A model generated the notes under the pieces. It ran no database searches. It was not told the origin of the DNA and saw only the letters and a list, made by a program, of their open reading frames with translations. DNA of 64,000 bases from Erpetoichthys calabaricus (lineage: Eukaryota > Chordata > Cladistia > Polypteriformes > Polypteridae). A program made the translations under genes and the position numbers. Positions 45,386 through 57,775 of the stretch are shown here, piece after piece. The stretch lies in NCBI RefSeq assembly GCF_900747795.2, contig NC_041396.2, forward strand, positions 37,206,674-37,270,673, read 5' to 3'. How positions within the stretch are numbered: the first letter of the stretch is position 1; the number at the start of each line of letters is the position of its first letter.

Positions 45386-46069
45386 ATTACACTGAGCCTT
45401 ACTTTATGAAAAGATCAAATGTGTCACAGTACCAGGCAGCATCTGACATACAGTATGTCCAAAAGCAGCCCTCGACAGGTCATCAGTCCATCACTGGGCC
45501 CACTCACACAATCCATATCCTGTTTAGTATCTCCAGCCAGCATGAATTTAGGGGTATGAGAGGAAAATCACAGTGCCCAGAGGAAAACCACACAGACACT
45601 GACAGAATGTGGAAACCGAGTGTGGAATTCAAAAATAGGATGCTGTATTTATGACTCAGAAGTGCTAACCCTAACCCAGCATCCCAATGGTCATGTCAAC
45701 TGCCTAGAGCATATTATACTTTTATACTTTTGCTGCATGCAGAAGTAGTTAGCAAATTCTGTAGTAAATGTTGACATGACTGTCATGACAATCTCATCTA
45801 TTGTGATCATCATCACCTCAACACATGAGTATTGTTTCAATACAAACTATAATGCAGGAAACCACCTCTTGGTTACAGAAATATAGTATGAATCTTTTTT
45901 TTTTTTTTACTTTTCTGGCATTTTTTAAAACTTTCATGATGACTTTAAATTACTGTTTGTCTTTAAAATACTGGACAACCAACATTAGGGTTTTTTTGTT
46001 GAGATTGAAAATATCTCACTTCTTAGCATAGCACTAGTGGCCAAATTTTGTGAACCTTCGGTTTAGTGC
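45386..46069 (+). other. Unit 2 downstream sequence
   Basis: Aligns with 23195-23640 of unit 1 (gtggaaaccgagtgtgga versus gtggaaactgagtgtcgga). No gene seen. Confidence 0.6.
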
Positions 46070-46892
46070 TGCCATTGTGCTATTATGAATCTGATAACTG
46101 CAGATGCATGGAGTGTGACTACTACAAGAGATGCCCTTTCAGTCTCAGCTTTCAAATCCCAGCTGAAGACTCACTACTTCAGTTTAGCATGCCCTGACTA
46201 GAGCTGCTGATTAACTGTACAGACTGCTTCTCTGTTGTTAGTCATTAGCACTAAAACATAAGTAACATGATAGTTACATTTTGTTACTAACCCTCACCTA
46301 TTCTGTTTCTCTTCTCGGTACTCAAATGTGGCACTTGGTGCCACGGCCCACCTGCCAAGTTGTTTTGCCTACCTAAGGTAAAGTCATCTCTGATGGAGGA
46401 TCGCAGGAATCATTGGGTAGAGGGGTCCTTTCATCGGATTGGCTGTCTTAGCTGTGGAATGGCCAATTAGGGGAGGCAGCATGATGCCTGAGATCTCCAG
46501 GACTCTGAACAAATGCAAATCATATTATGTGATATTATGTGATATCATCTACTATTAAATTCTGCTCTGTACTTGTAATATTTTTATTTTTATATTGTAC
46601 TGATGATTACTTGTGTTTTGTTCTGTGTATTGTGTTGTATTAACCCCCTTTTTTTGACACGCACTGCATGTCCAACCTACCTGGAAAGGGGTCTCTCTTT
46701 GAACTGCCTTTCCCAAGATTCCTTCTGGTTTTTTTCCCCCTCTACAAGGGTTTTTTTGGGAATTTTGTCCTTGTCTTCTTAGAGAGTCAAGGCTGGGGGC
46801 CTGTCAAGAGCCTATTAAAGCCCATTGCGGCACTTCTTGTGTGATTTTGGGTTATACAAAAATAAGTTGTATTGTATTGTATTGTATGGACA
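46070..46892 (+). mobile_element. LINE 3' end with (ATTGT)n tail
   Basis: Early in the segment, tttcaaatcccagctgaag followed by actcactacttcagtttagc encodes FKSQLKTHYFSLACPD, a common C-terminal tail of L2/CR1-group reverse-transcriptase proteins. It is followed by a long 3' UTR and ends in ttgtattgtattgtattgta. Strongly 5' truncated. Confidence 0.65.
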
Positions 46893-47419
46893 GTGAAGTT
46901 CATTTCAGCAAAGTTTTTGAAATTGTCAGTAATATTCTTAAATAAAATTTTCTAATAAGAAAATAACAAAATAACTTTACAAACACAAATAAAACCACTA
47001 ATAAAACTCTTAATGACACTGACACTAAGATCTGTCTACTTTTTCACGTGCCACCATGTATGTATTTAAAAGCAAGCTAAACCTAAATTAATAATTCATT
47101 TTTTTTTCATTATTTCTTTTTATGTCTTTTTTTTTACTCATCACCCTTGATCTAAAATTAGTTTCTGAGTGAAGACCTCAAAAAAATATTCTCTTTCATT
47201 AATTTGCAAAAATAGACAAAATCAGAAAAGATGCAAATACATTTTTATGGCTCTATATGCACAAATATCTAAATATAAATTAAAAATTGCATAAATATAT
47301 GTTAATCCATTTATAGCATAAATCCTAGTGCTCTACTGATTATTTATAACTGCACACTAAACCATCCATCTGACTCCACATAACCTTCAATTGTGTAAGT
47401 GTGTCCTGTACGTATTTAT
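46893..47419. other. AT-rich intergenic sequence, nothing recognised
   Basis: No gene seen. Confidence 0.4.
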
Positions 47420-47860
47420 CTATGTACTACACCTCTTGAACTAATATATCCATCAGGCACAACTTTGGAACATGTGAGGAAAAAGTAAGCATGGTCAGTG
47501 AGCAGACTATCAGCTGTAAGGGAGTTCCAGGGACCATCTCAATAGCATTCTGCTGTCGTCCAGTGGAAGCTTATGAAAACAGAAACATGCCATCTGTTGT
47601 ACTGTTTCTTATGGCTAAGGTGTTCTTCCTATTTAGGTTTTAAAATTATTTGTGCTAACAACGCACAGGCGATAAAATGTGAAATAGAGATTGACTACAC
47701 GGTTATTACTCTGTTTATACATCTGGGGTATTAACTCCTATGATACTCTGTATTGCTTTACATATATTGAATGTCCCATGTTGTCATTTTCTAATGTCTC
47801 CCTTGTGTTATAAATCAGTTGGTATTTGGTTTCAATTCCCCTTGTAACAGCTTGCTAATC
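47420..47860 (+). other. Intergenic region upstream of V1R gene 3 (matches 30092-30520)
   Basis: Conserved with unit 2 as described there. No gene seen. Confidence 0.65.
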
Positions 47861-47900
47861 CAAGAATATAAAAATAATCTACAGTAACGTAACAACACCA
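47861..47900 (+). promoter_or_regulatory. Putative TATA box / core promoter of V1R gene 3
   Basis: aagaatataaaaataatc, with TATAAAAA at 47867-47874, conserved with 30528-30535. The promoter role is inferred. Confidence 0.5.
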
Positions 47901-47969
47901 CAGTGTGTTATCTCATCTAGCCTTCCTTTTACAGTATTTATGATACAGTTTATTGCATGTAGACTACAG
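47901..47969 (+). other. Putative 5' non-coding exon of V1R gene 3
   Basis: Ends at the conserved donor agactacag|gtaaga (47969/47970). It would join the acceptor at 51575-51576, giving a 3607-bp intron. The 5' boundary is assumed. Confidence 0.45.
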
Positions 47970-48589
47970 GTAAGAGCGTAATTAATTTTGTTCTTTAAGA
48001 AACATGGACAGACTGTGTATGCTGTGCTGAATGATTAAAACTGCTTTGTGATAATTTAAGTGCACCCATTATGAAGCTTTACAAAATGAATGTGTATATT
48101 TAGCTAATTTTCCTGTGTGGAAACTGACAAATAGGAGTTGCTTTAACAATAATTCTCTTTTTAAAGTTAAATTAATATTGCATAAAATTAGAAAAATAAA
48201 TTATAAACCATGATCCTTCACAGAATTAGTCATATGTGGCTTAGAGAAACTAAATTTGGAGTAACATACCGTACTTTGTGACCCTGAGTGAGTAACCAAA
48301 TCTGTCTGTTCTCCACCTGCAGAAAAAGTATCTGTAATGTATTTCATTCTTGCAAATTAATTTAGATAAAAATTTCTGCCAAAAAATAGTTTGTGAAATT
48401 AATTATTTAAAAGATGTAACTGATTCTTATTGTCACAAGACCAAGCAAGCAGCATTCGTTTTTTTATTAAAGTGTCCTTCTGAGCCACAAATCATTTGAA
48501 AGCACTTTTAAGCCAGAGCTGTAGTTGAATTATAAATTTTCTGTTTTGCCAAATACTTTAGGGAACATTAGCACTCAGGGTTTCAGAGA
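47970..48589 (+). other. Start of presumed intron of gene 3
   Basis: The first part aligns with 30620-30880. Nothing else recognised. Confidence 0.45.
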
Positions 48590-48745
48590 CAAGTTTTCTT
48601 CATAATGATTGCAAGTTGCCTGAAGAAGGGGCCTGTGCTACCTTGAAAGCTTGCATATTGCAATCTGTTCAGTTACCCAATAAAAGGTATCATTTTGCTT
48701 GACTTCTTATTGCATCCATCATGGCTAACATGGTACAACACCTTA
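48590..48745 (+). mobile_element. Penelope-like 3' terminal fragment
   Basis: gcctgaagaaggggcctgtg, then aaagcttgcatattgcaatc, then aataaaaggtatcattttgc, ending in catggctaacatggtacaac. The same block occurs in reverse at the window end (63868-64000). Absent from the paralogous site in unit 2 (about 30890). The family call rests on the gatgaag-type 3' motif and is moderate. A fossil fragment. Confidence 0.55.
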
Positions 48746-49567
48746 CTACTCCACAATGTCATAAGCCTACTCAAAAGCCACCCTTAGTGACCACCTATAG
48801 CTGTTTCTTGTGCATACTGTCTCATGTTATATTTAATGGATGGTGCTGCAGTCATTGCCTGTAACTGGTAATGGTAGTCTACGAGGGACATGCAGGGAAG
48901 AATCTCATTGTACTGTGTATATAATACAGCATTTTAAACTTGGTGAACATAGCAGGTTAGTGCAGATTAACAACCAAACATTGTTACACAGAAAGTCATG
49001 CACTCAACTAGCAATCTTATGTATTATACAGTATATAGTTCAATACTTCGGTCTCTAGATCACAATGACATGCTTGTTAGGCTTACTGGTGAGTGCCAAA
49101 AGTGCAACGCTTTATCCCTTGTTAAGCAATCTGAAGGGAACCGAGACTCATGTGACACTCCTACCATTTAGTCCTTGCAGAGAGACTAATAACACATTTT
49201 AATTTTGACTTTCAGATAGTAGGGTGCCTGACTGATGCAACTCAAATAATGAAACAGAGTATCCGTCCGTCTGACATGTTGTCCCCTCTGAAAGGTGCTC
49301 CTTCACCTCTTTTGCACCTCCTATAAACATATTAGTGGTCACAGGAAATTTGAAAACTGGTTAATCTTAGAATCTGATTATTCATGTAATCCTACTTAAT
49401 GAGAATGAAATGAGTTCTAGTCTAGACGTAGATAATTTTGTTATCTAGTGTGATGAGTCTTTCATACAAATTAATGTTACAAATAACAAAGAGGTGATAG
49501 CTTAGTTAGAAGAAACATCATTCACACAATACACGTAGGCAGAGAGCAAGCAATAGAAACTGTAGAC
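48746..49567 (+). other. Intronic sequence of gene 3 (partly matches 30900-31210)
   Basis: No gene. Conserved with unit 2 up to about 49090. Confidence 0.45.
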
Positions 49568-50160
49568 CAGGGGTTTCCAACCTTTTTTCCCCTGAGAGCT
49601 ACTTTTACAAAATGACTAGGGCCGAGAGCTACTCATGTTTTCTAACGTTTATTCTCATAGCTTATTTTAACCCAAACAAACTGAATACGCTTGTTTTGTC
49701 TGAACATTTACAAAATGTTGGTGTTCACAACTCGCATTTTGAATTAAAACGTCACAAAAAAATATTTAGTTCACCTGCAAGTGCATTTTGTATGTCTGTA
49801 AGCATTTTCTAGTGTATCTCACACTATTGAATTAAAACATGAATGCTGTCAAAACAAAACAATGCAATTCCAAATACACAGATATACATTATTAATTAAA
49901 CCTGCAGCATCATTATATTAAGACTGGTTAAGTCTTAATGTGGTTTAATTTTTGTAGGTAATTAAGTGCAGTTAGTATGTTTATGTTATAGAATCTTGGG
50001 AGAGATTACTTTTACATGACAAATTTCACAAAATTTGAAATACACAGTGTGTTGTTGCTTAAATCTGCCTCACAGGTAGCACATGTAACAAAATGACAAA
50101 TTAATAAGTTGTGAGACATGTTGTCTCCTTTTTGTTATACTGCTAGGTTATGAGAAACAT
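49568..50160 (+). mobile_element. hAT (Charlie-like) element, left end; right end not found
   Basis: Begins caggggtttccaaccttttt and continues ccgagagctact, the typical terminal sequence of Charlie-type hAT elements. I could not find the matching inverted terminus, so the end given is approximate and the element is probably truncated. No transposase frame. Confidence 0.5.
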
Positions 50161-51576
50161 GTTCTCAGATTTTTTCAGGTAACAAAGACAGAAGTTTCAA
50201 AGTAACGTAGTTGTACTCACTAGTCATGTGACACATGTTGATTAGCACATGCAATTAAGAAGTTCCCTTTACTCTACACATGACAATAATGACACAGTAA
50301 ATTGTATATATATACACAGTATATACATTCATGATGTGATATTATACAGTGAATATTATGTTCATTAATAGAGATGATATTTGAAGGCTAAGTCCTTTTT
50401 AATTTGGTGTTTTGGTCACTTTGTAAAAACCATGCTGATAAGCCAAATTTCACCCTTGGCATAATAAATCTGAATTGAACTGAATTGTACTCATTCTCAT
50501 AGCAGATTTACAAAACATTACTGAGTTTGACCGAGTTTCCCTGGTGTGGAACTGGCACCCCTTCAATTAATTATTTCTGCTGCTAAGACTCCACAAAATA
50601 ATTCAATTTAATTTAGGAAGAAAGACAAAACAAGAATGTTACTATAGTTTCACACTTGACTTTTATGTGACTACAAAACTTCCAAAGTAATCTTTTACTT
50701 TAAATATAATCTCTCTCTTTCTCTCTCTCTGCCTTTCTTGTAATATTTACTAGAAGCCTTAATGTCACTAAGTGTCTGACTATAAAGCATACACCTGACC
50801 GTGGGTGAAAAGAAGTTCTATTGGGAATTGGTAGAATCTCCTGGTTTATGAAATTGTAAGTATGCATTCTGGAGTGATAATGTTAATTAAACTGGGTTTC
50901 CAATAACATACCAAAGCAATCTGGAGGCAAACCATTAACTTGAGAATTTTTTAAGCTTTTCCCCCATGCCCCATAGCATCTAATGTAAAGTGCCAGTGTG
51001 ATCAAGACGTTTTTTTAAACTTAAAATGACTGCTTAACTTTAGAGCATAATTTTATGTGGCAAATGTATATATACTAATCAAAGGTAAAAAAAAAAATCA
51101 AAGCCAGACCTGTTGGGCTGAGATGCAGCTTTAACTACGGTGCCATGGTGCCAGCTGTCAGCTAAATATGTAAATGTGCATGTACAACTAAATTCAATTT
51201 ATATTGCATCTTTACTGCTTCCACATTTTGGCACTCTTGCATACACATGAGAAACTTGCACAAGACAGGTCAGCCAACTACAAGCACAAAAACTTTAATT
51301 GCAGTAACAATATCAACATTTATACCACTCCAATCCTTGTGGAGCTATGGTGCCCTCCATGTGCATTTGACAGAATTAAAATATGCAATTGGCGGTAATG
51401 ACACTCCAATAATCTTAAGGGATTGGTGCACAACAACACAGTTTAGTGTAATCAGGTACTATCGCATTATCTTTCACACATGCAGGAACATTCAAGCTTC
51501 ACATTTGAAAATGTCTGTGAACTGCACTCATTTCTGATCGAGAAGTAAATGATCTTGCCCTTTTTTTTTCTTGTAG
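50161..51576 (+). other. Presumed intron end / 5' flank of V1R gene 3
   Basis: AT-rich. The block near 51138 (gtgccatggtgccagctgtc) matches upstream blocks of genes 1 and 2. It ends in a T-rich tract and ttgtag (51571-51576), the splice acceptor. No other gene seen. Confidence 0.5.
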
Positions 51577-51584
51577 AGGGCATC

Positions 51585-52550
51585 ATGGACACAACTGACA
51601 CCAGACTTGTCCTCAAAGCAGCAGCTTTTCTCATCCTTACAGCTATCAGCATCCCAGCCAACATATTTGTATGCATTGCTTTCCTTCAGACGTTGGTGAC
51701 AGAAGGCAAACTCATGACAGCTGATATCATTCTATGCCACTTAGCCTTTGCCAATCTGATGGTGGCACTGGTACGCAGCATCCCGCAGACGATGGCAGCA
51801 TTTGGCTCCAAGGACATGTTTGATGATGATGGTTGTAAGATGGCTATATTCTGCTTCCGTGTCTTTCGAGGCCTCTCTATAAGCCTCACCTGTCTGCTTA
51901 GCACTTACCAGGCAGTGCTGGTCTCTCCAGCCACATCTAGACTTGCCCCTCTCAAGTCCAAAATCCCAGAGTACCTTATGCATATCATTTTTATCCTTTA
52001 TGTTATGAACTGTGTCTCCTATTCCAATACTCTACTAAATTCTGTGGCCTCCTTCCCCAATAACACCATCCCTCTTTACACTTTCAACCTTCAATTCTGC
52101 TTCATTACCTACCCTACCTACATAGACTTTATCTCTGGCGGTCTGACCAAATTTTTTAGTGACCTCCTGTTTATAGTGTTAATGGCTATCATGAGTGGCT
52201 ACATCCTTGTAGTCCTCTATAGGCATGGCAAGAGAGTGAGAAGCCTGAGAAGTTCAGAGAGCAGCCAGTCTGGAGCAAGAGCAGAGGTCAAGGCGTCCCG
52301 AGCTGTGGTCACTTTGGTCACCCTCTACTGTCTCTTCTTTGGGGTTGATAATATAATCTATCTCTACTCACTGACTGTTCTTAGGGTAGCACTCCTTTTA
52401 TCAGACATTCGAGTCTTCTTTGCCACACTGTACACTTCCGTATGCCCTGTTGTAGTCATTATAACCAATCCAAAGGTCAAAATCAAAACAAAGATGAAGA
52501 AACAGAATGTAGAAGGCCAATTTACAGGCACAACCACATCTGCTCTCTAA
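51585..52550 (+). CDS. V1R-like chemosensory GPCR, copy 3
   Basis: Encodes 321 residues, the most diverged of the three sister receptors but collinear without gaps. It keeps FRGLSISLTCLLSTYQAVLVSP-type TM3 residues, Cys84 and Cys172, the Asn159 sequon (PNNT), TM6 LYCLFFGVDNIIYLYS and TM7 FFATLYTSVCPVVVIITNPK. Changes cluster in TM1, the second extracellular loop and TM5 (for example YSNTLLNSV and TYPTYIDFI), positions plausible for ligand specificity. The ATG lies 8 bases after the acceptor ttgtag; the upstream in-frame ATG at 51549 is intronic. AATAAA at 52614. Intact. One receptor per sensory neuron is the family rule; not visible from sequence. Confidence 0.95.
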   Translation: MDTTDTRLVLKAAAFLILTAISIPANIFVCIAFLQTLVTEGKLMTADIILCHLAFANLMVALVRSIPQTMAAFGSKDMFDDDGCKMAIFCFRVFRGLSISLTCLLSTYQAVLVSPATSRLAPLKSKIPEYLMHIIFILYVMNCVSYSNTLLNSVASFPNNTIPLYTFNLQFCFITYPTYIDFISGGLTKFFSDLLFIVLMAIMSGYILVVLYRHGKRVRSLRSSESSQSGARAEVKASRAVVTLVTLYCLFFGVDNIIYLYSLTVLRVALLLSDIRVFFATLYTSVCPVVVIITNPKVKIKTKMKKQNVEGQFTGTTTSAL

Positions 52551-52627
52551 ATTCTGATTTGATTTTTCATTCTCAAACACATCTTCCTGCATTCAAGTCA
52601 ACATAAAATATGTAATAAAGCAAACAG

Positions 52628-53014
52628 GCTGAAAAATTATCCATCCATCCATCCATCCATTTTCTAACCCGCTGAATCCAAACACAGGGTCACGGGGGTC
52701 TGCTGGAGCCAATCCCAGCCAACACAGGGCACAAGGCAGGAACCAATCCCGGGCAGGGTGCCAACCCACTGCAGGAAAACACATGAACACACCCTCACAC
52801 CAAGCGGACACTAGGGCCAATTTAGAATCTCCAATCCACCTAACCTGCATTGGACAGTGGGAGGAAACCGAAGCACCCGGAGGAAACCCACGCAGACATG
52901 GGGAGAACATGCAAACTCCACGCAGGGAGGACCCAGGAAACGAACCCGGGTCTCCTAACTGCGAGGCAGCAGTGCTACCACTGCGCCACCATGCCGCCCG
53001 CTGAAAAATTATCC
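52628..53014 (-). mobile_element. V-SINE, full length, with 15-bp target duplication
   Basis: The SINE spans 52643-52999. On the minus strand the tRNA-type head (ggcggcatggtggcgcagtg, gacccgggttcgtttcctgg) precedes the core (gtttgcatgttctccccatg) and the tail of ggatgg repeats. The duplication gctgaaaaattatcc is at 52628-52642 and 53000-53014. It lies just after the poly(A) signal of V1R gene 3. Confidence 0.93.
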
Positions 53015-53077
53015 AGAGAAAATGTAAGCCTAAAACTATAAGATCATAGCGAAAAAGCCCTTTTTGTACATGTGCAA

Positions 53078-53518
<441 letters not shown>

Positions 53519-54007
53519 GTAATGAAATTGTCTCTTATTTTTTGTGTAAGCTGTTTTTTATTTTATATTTCACTAAACATCAGAAAATGAAGTTAGTTAA
53601 ACTGTGGGTTTCTTTTCTTCTACATGTCATGCTTATTGTCAGAACCTTTTGCACAATTGTAACTGCACAATTTTGGAAACCTTGAAGAAACACAGTTACA
53701 ATCACTGTACTTTTAATTGAAACGGAGGAAAACTGAAATGAAGTGACACCATGATGCTACTAACAGTCACAAAGATGTTTAAGAAAGAGATGCGAGAGTT
53801 AATCAGATGAGTAGACATTAAAAGCCAAGGAGACAAAGAGAAAATGCTTATTTGGAATTCCATCTAGTATAAACATTTATTCTGAGTTTTCTAAGGTGCA
53901 GTTCTGCTGCTTATGTACATTTTTCATCACCAGGTACCAGAATATGCAATTATTTTCATTTATAAAGTTGTTTTTTCTAAATGTAATTGTTGCCATTTTG
54001 CTTTTGC
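53519..54007. other. Intergenic, nothing recognised
   Basis: AT-rich, no gene or clear repeat. Confidence 0.4.
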
Positions 54008-54371
54008 TACAGTGCCTTGCAAAAGTATTCAACCTCTTTGGTGTTTGTATTGTTTTGTCACATTACAACCTGGAATTAAAATGGATTTTTTGGGGGTTAG
54101 CACCATTTGATTTATACAACCTGACTACCACTTTGAAGGTGCAAAATATTTTTTATTGTGACACAAACAATAATTAAGACAAAGAAAAAAACAGAAATAA
54201 TGAGTGTGCATAGGTGTTCACCCACCAAAGTCAATACATTGCAGAGTCACTTTTTGCTGCAAATACAGCTATTAGTCGCTTACCGAATGTTTCTATTAGC
54301 TTAGCATATCTCACCCCTGGGATTTTCTCCCATTAGTCAAGGCCAAACTACTCCAACTCCTTTAAGTTAGA

Positions 54372-55136
54372 CTAGGGGGTTTTGCTCCTTGCACGCTTCG
54401 CTTGTCAACCCCTCCACCAAGCCAGCGCCGTTGTGAAAAGGGGGGCTGAACACAGTCCAAGGAGACACGGATGCTCATCTGAAACCCCTCTTAAACGGCG
54501 ATACAATGGGAAACAAATACAGTTTTTTTTTTTTACCTCCTCTTTGCTCGATCAGCTGCTGGCTTGCTGCTGCTGCCATGCCGAGTGATCTGCATTTTGT
54601 GCTGCACTTCGAACATTTAAAAGCCTGTACAGCTGCTGTCCTTTTGTCTCACTGCCTTGTCTCTCTTCTCCCCCAGACATCCTCAAACACTATTCGATTT
54701 CACAGAGTAATATTTTCCGTTTGTTTGCGCTAATGCGATCTTTACTATCATTTTTTTGAGACTTTCGAATTTTCCTACTTCCATTATCTCTAACCTGCTC
54801 TGCATGTGTATCGCGCCAATGTTTTTGAATTCTTTACGATGGTCTACTTTGTCTTTTTCCAGCTTGAATATTTAAGCGATGAGATCACGGGAAGTGTGTC
54901 TGCCAAAAGCATTCCAACAACTGAGAGGTTAGATGACTGTGGTCTTTTTTGAAAATGGTTGAAAGTCTCACTGGACTTGCTTCCAAAGGTTGTAAGAATG
55001 ATGTGATTTGACCGTCTCTCAGGACATGAAAGTGTCTCTCCGTCTCTCTTCAAAAGATCTCTCTTGAAAAGCTCACATCTTGTTGCAGGAAAAAAAGTCT
55101 TGTCTCGTCCCAAGATTTCTTTTTATAATAGACAGA
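54372..55136 (-). mobile_element. Non-autonomous Helitron inside Tc1
   Basis: On the minus strand it starts TCTGTCTATTATAAAA at 55136 and ends aaaaccccctag at 54372, preceded by a gcgaagcgtgc palindromic segment. It lies exactly between A (in its own orientation) and T, without target duplication. Joining the flanks gives agttaga|tgggttg, the expected uninterrupted Tc1 sequence. Related to 37512-38152. No helicase. Confidence 0.9.
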
Positions 55137-55800
55137 TGGGTTGTGTTGGTGTACAGCAGTATTCAAGTCATGCCACAGATTCTCGACTGGATTGAGGTCT
55201 GGGCTTTGATTAGACCATTCAAAGACCTTTATATGTTAAATCACTCCAGTGTCACTTTAGCAGTATGTTTAGGGTCTTTGACATGCTGGAAGGGGAATCT
55301 TCGTCACAGACTCAAATCTCAGACAGACAGAAACAGGTTTTCCTCAAGAACTGCCCTGCATTCAGTGTCATCCATCTTTCCTTCAATCCTGACCAGTTTT
55401 CCTGTCCCTGCTGATGAAAAGCATCCTCACAGAATGACACTACCACCGCCATGGTTTAACGGATTGGTGTTCTTAGGGCGATGGGAAGTGTTGGGTTTGT
55501 TCCACACATGACATTTCCCATGATGGACAAAACGTTCAGTTTTAGTCTTATTTGACCAGAGAATCTTTGGTCAACATGCTATTGGGTGAACTCCAAAGTG
55601 TTTTTGTATTTTTGTCTTTAAGGAATAGCTTTTTTTGTTGGACACTCTTTCATAAAGCTCCACTCCACTCAAGCTCTGTACAGCTTAATGTGGTTCTTTG
55701 GACAGATACTGCCATCTCTGTGCTGTGGATCTTTGCAACTCTTTCACTGTTATCCTTGGTGCCTTTGGTCTGTGAGTTTTGGTGAGCAGCCTTCACTTGT
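55137..55800 (-). pseudogene. Tc1 transposase remnant
   Basis: The minus strand near 55170-55230 encodes KVFEWSNQSPDLNPVENLW, the block with the third catalytic acidic residue of the Tc1 DDE domain. Further decayed coding continues to about 55790. Several stops and frameshifts; the N-terminal region beyond the SINE is not clearly readable. Confidence 0.75.
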
Positions 55801-55951
55801 CAGGTTTGTAGTGGTGCCATTTTCTATCCATTTTGTGATACAGGTAATAGACTAATGGTTCTCCATGTGATATTTAAAGTTCTGGATATTTTTTATAACC
55901 CAACCATGATCTATACTTCCCCACAACTTTGTCTCTGACCTGTTTGGAGTT

Positions 55952-56103
55952 AATAATAATAATAATAATAATTCATTACATTTATATAGCGCTTTTCTCA
56001 GTACTCAAAGCGCTATCCACACAGGGAGGAACCGGGAAGCAAACCCACAATCTTCCACAGTCTCCTTACTGCAAAGCAGCAGCACTACCACTGCGCCACC
56101 TGT
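55952..56103 (-). mobile_element. Short tRNA-derived SINE inside Tc1
   Basis: Minus strand: aggtggcgcagtggtagtgc head, gggtttgcttcccggttcc B-box region, and aaagcgctatataaatg then (ATT)n tail. Flanked by gagtt on both sides. Second copy of the SINE seen at 5621-5764. Confidence 0.88.
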
Positions 56104-56513
56104 GAGTTCTCCTTGATCTCCATTCTGCTTGCCAAGTCAAAGGCCTTTGAGAACAGATTTATTATACAGACATCATGTGACAGATCATGTGACACTTTGA
56201 TTGCACAAAGTGGATCCTAATCAACTAATTAAATGACATCTGAAGTTAATTGGCTGAACCAGATCTTATTTTAGGAGTTTCATAGCAAAGGGGATGAATA
56301 CATGTGCACACTCACAATTTTTCAGTTTTTACTTTTCTTTTGTTTGTTTTAATATATACAAGCTATTTTATTTTCATTCACATTCAACATTTTGGACTGT
56401 ATTGTTAAGTCCATTACATTAAATCCCAAAGAAAATCCATTTTAATTGCAGATTGTAATGCGATAAGACAGGGCAGATAGCAAGGTAGTTGAATACTTTT
56501 GCAAGGAATTGTA

Positions 56514-57540
56514 CTTAACTGTAATGGCATTTTGTTTCATCATAGTGTCTGTTTTGATCGGCTGATATCAAGATGATTTTCAAGATTGCCAGAGTCATGC
56601 TACTGGAGGTCACATCTCCACCACAATGATATATAAACATGTATTAGACTGATTCCATTGTCCAGGTTTGTGAATACTCTATTAAAAAGATCTACATGTT
56701 TAGTTAATTCTCTGGCAAAACAAATCTTAGCATTCTCTTTTGACAAGATTTTGATTTTTGAGTCTCCCTTGGACTTTGAATTTTGAGTTCCTGGCTTTGA
56801 CATCTTGAATTTTCTCTTCACTACCCAGTCCACCTCTCATAACCATTTGGCACCTCTCAGCAGTGACAGACCACTACCAGTTCGGAAAGATGCTTATATG
56901 AAGTAAAATATCAAAAGTATCACTCTGCACAGTGAAAGAAAAGGTGGGCTGCTGTAGTTGGAGAAAGATTAGACACTTTTAATTCTGTAAAGAAATTAAG
57001 GTTTTCATTATCATTACATATATTAGCAGAAGCAGAATGCTGTAATTTGTTAGCAAGCCTTGCTATAGTAATTGTGCAGAAGAGGGTTCTAAAGTTTCCT
57101 TAAGAATCCTCAACTGTGCAGGAGTAATATGGGGACTTTGCTGATGTGAGAACTTCCTTGCAGAAGGAAGCATGAATGTTATAAGCAAAGAGGTTAAATA
57201 ACCAACTGTGTTTTCTGGTTTAAATGTTCTTGCCAATGCCTTGTTTTTTGACAGAGCAAAGCTGTTATATAAATCAAAGTACAGAAAAAAGAAAAAAATA
57301 CCACACTTTAAAGGAGCAATAAAATTTACTGTTGTTGAATGTATATTATCATAGTGAGAAACTTAAACCAGTAATGCAGCAGAATCAGGTAGGCTAGCTA
57401 ATAAGCAAATTAATTTGTAACATGTTAATTGTTATTGTGTTATATGTAATGGTCTGAGCAGAACATAAAGGAATATAGGAAGTGGTATATTAAATATGAT
57501 ACTATTATTATTATTCTGCATGATGTCTTTATCCATGGAT
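56514..57540. other. Intergenic, nothing recognised
   Basis: No gene. The frame at 56600-56833 (minus) has no known domain and is probably chance. Confidence 0.4.
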
Positions 57541-57775
57541 ACCTACAGCAGCATTTCTCAACCTTTAAGTATTTGCGACCCGAGTTTTCATAACAGTTTT
57601 AATCGCACCCCCCTAACATTTTTGTGAAACCCTAATAAAATGTATTCCTATATTTTTTGCTGTCGATACACCGCTACAAGTTTAAACTTTTCCTACGAAT
57701 AGTGAAATTATGCCACATATGACAACATTCGCACCCCCTTTTTTGTTGCACAGTTTGAGAACTGCTGACCTGCAG
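57541..57775 (+). mobile_element. hAT (Charlie-like) MITE, 219 bp
   Basis: Element 57549-57767 with ends cagcatttctcaacctttaa and agtttgagaactgctg, the classic cagcrtttctcaa terminus. Flanked by acctacag (57541-57548) and acctgcag (57768-57775), an 8-bp duplication with one mismatch. Non-coding. Confidence 0.88.

Larger units (their letters stand above)
54010..56511 (-). mobile_element. Tc1-like transposon carrying a Helitron and a SINE
   Basis: Terminal repeats cagtgccttgcaaaagtatt (54010) and the reverse complement of gaatacttttgcaaggaatt (56491-56510), flanked by TA at 54008-54009 and 56512-56513, the Tc1 target. A Helitron (54372-55136) and a short SINE (55952-56103) have inserted inside. 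Removing them restores a normal-size Tc1. Confidence 0.9.
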
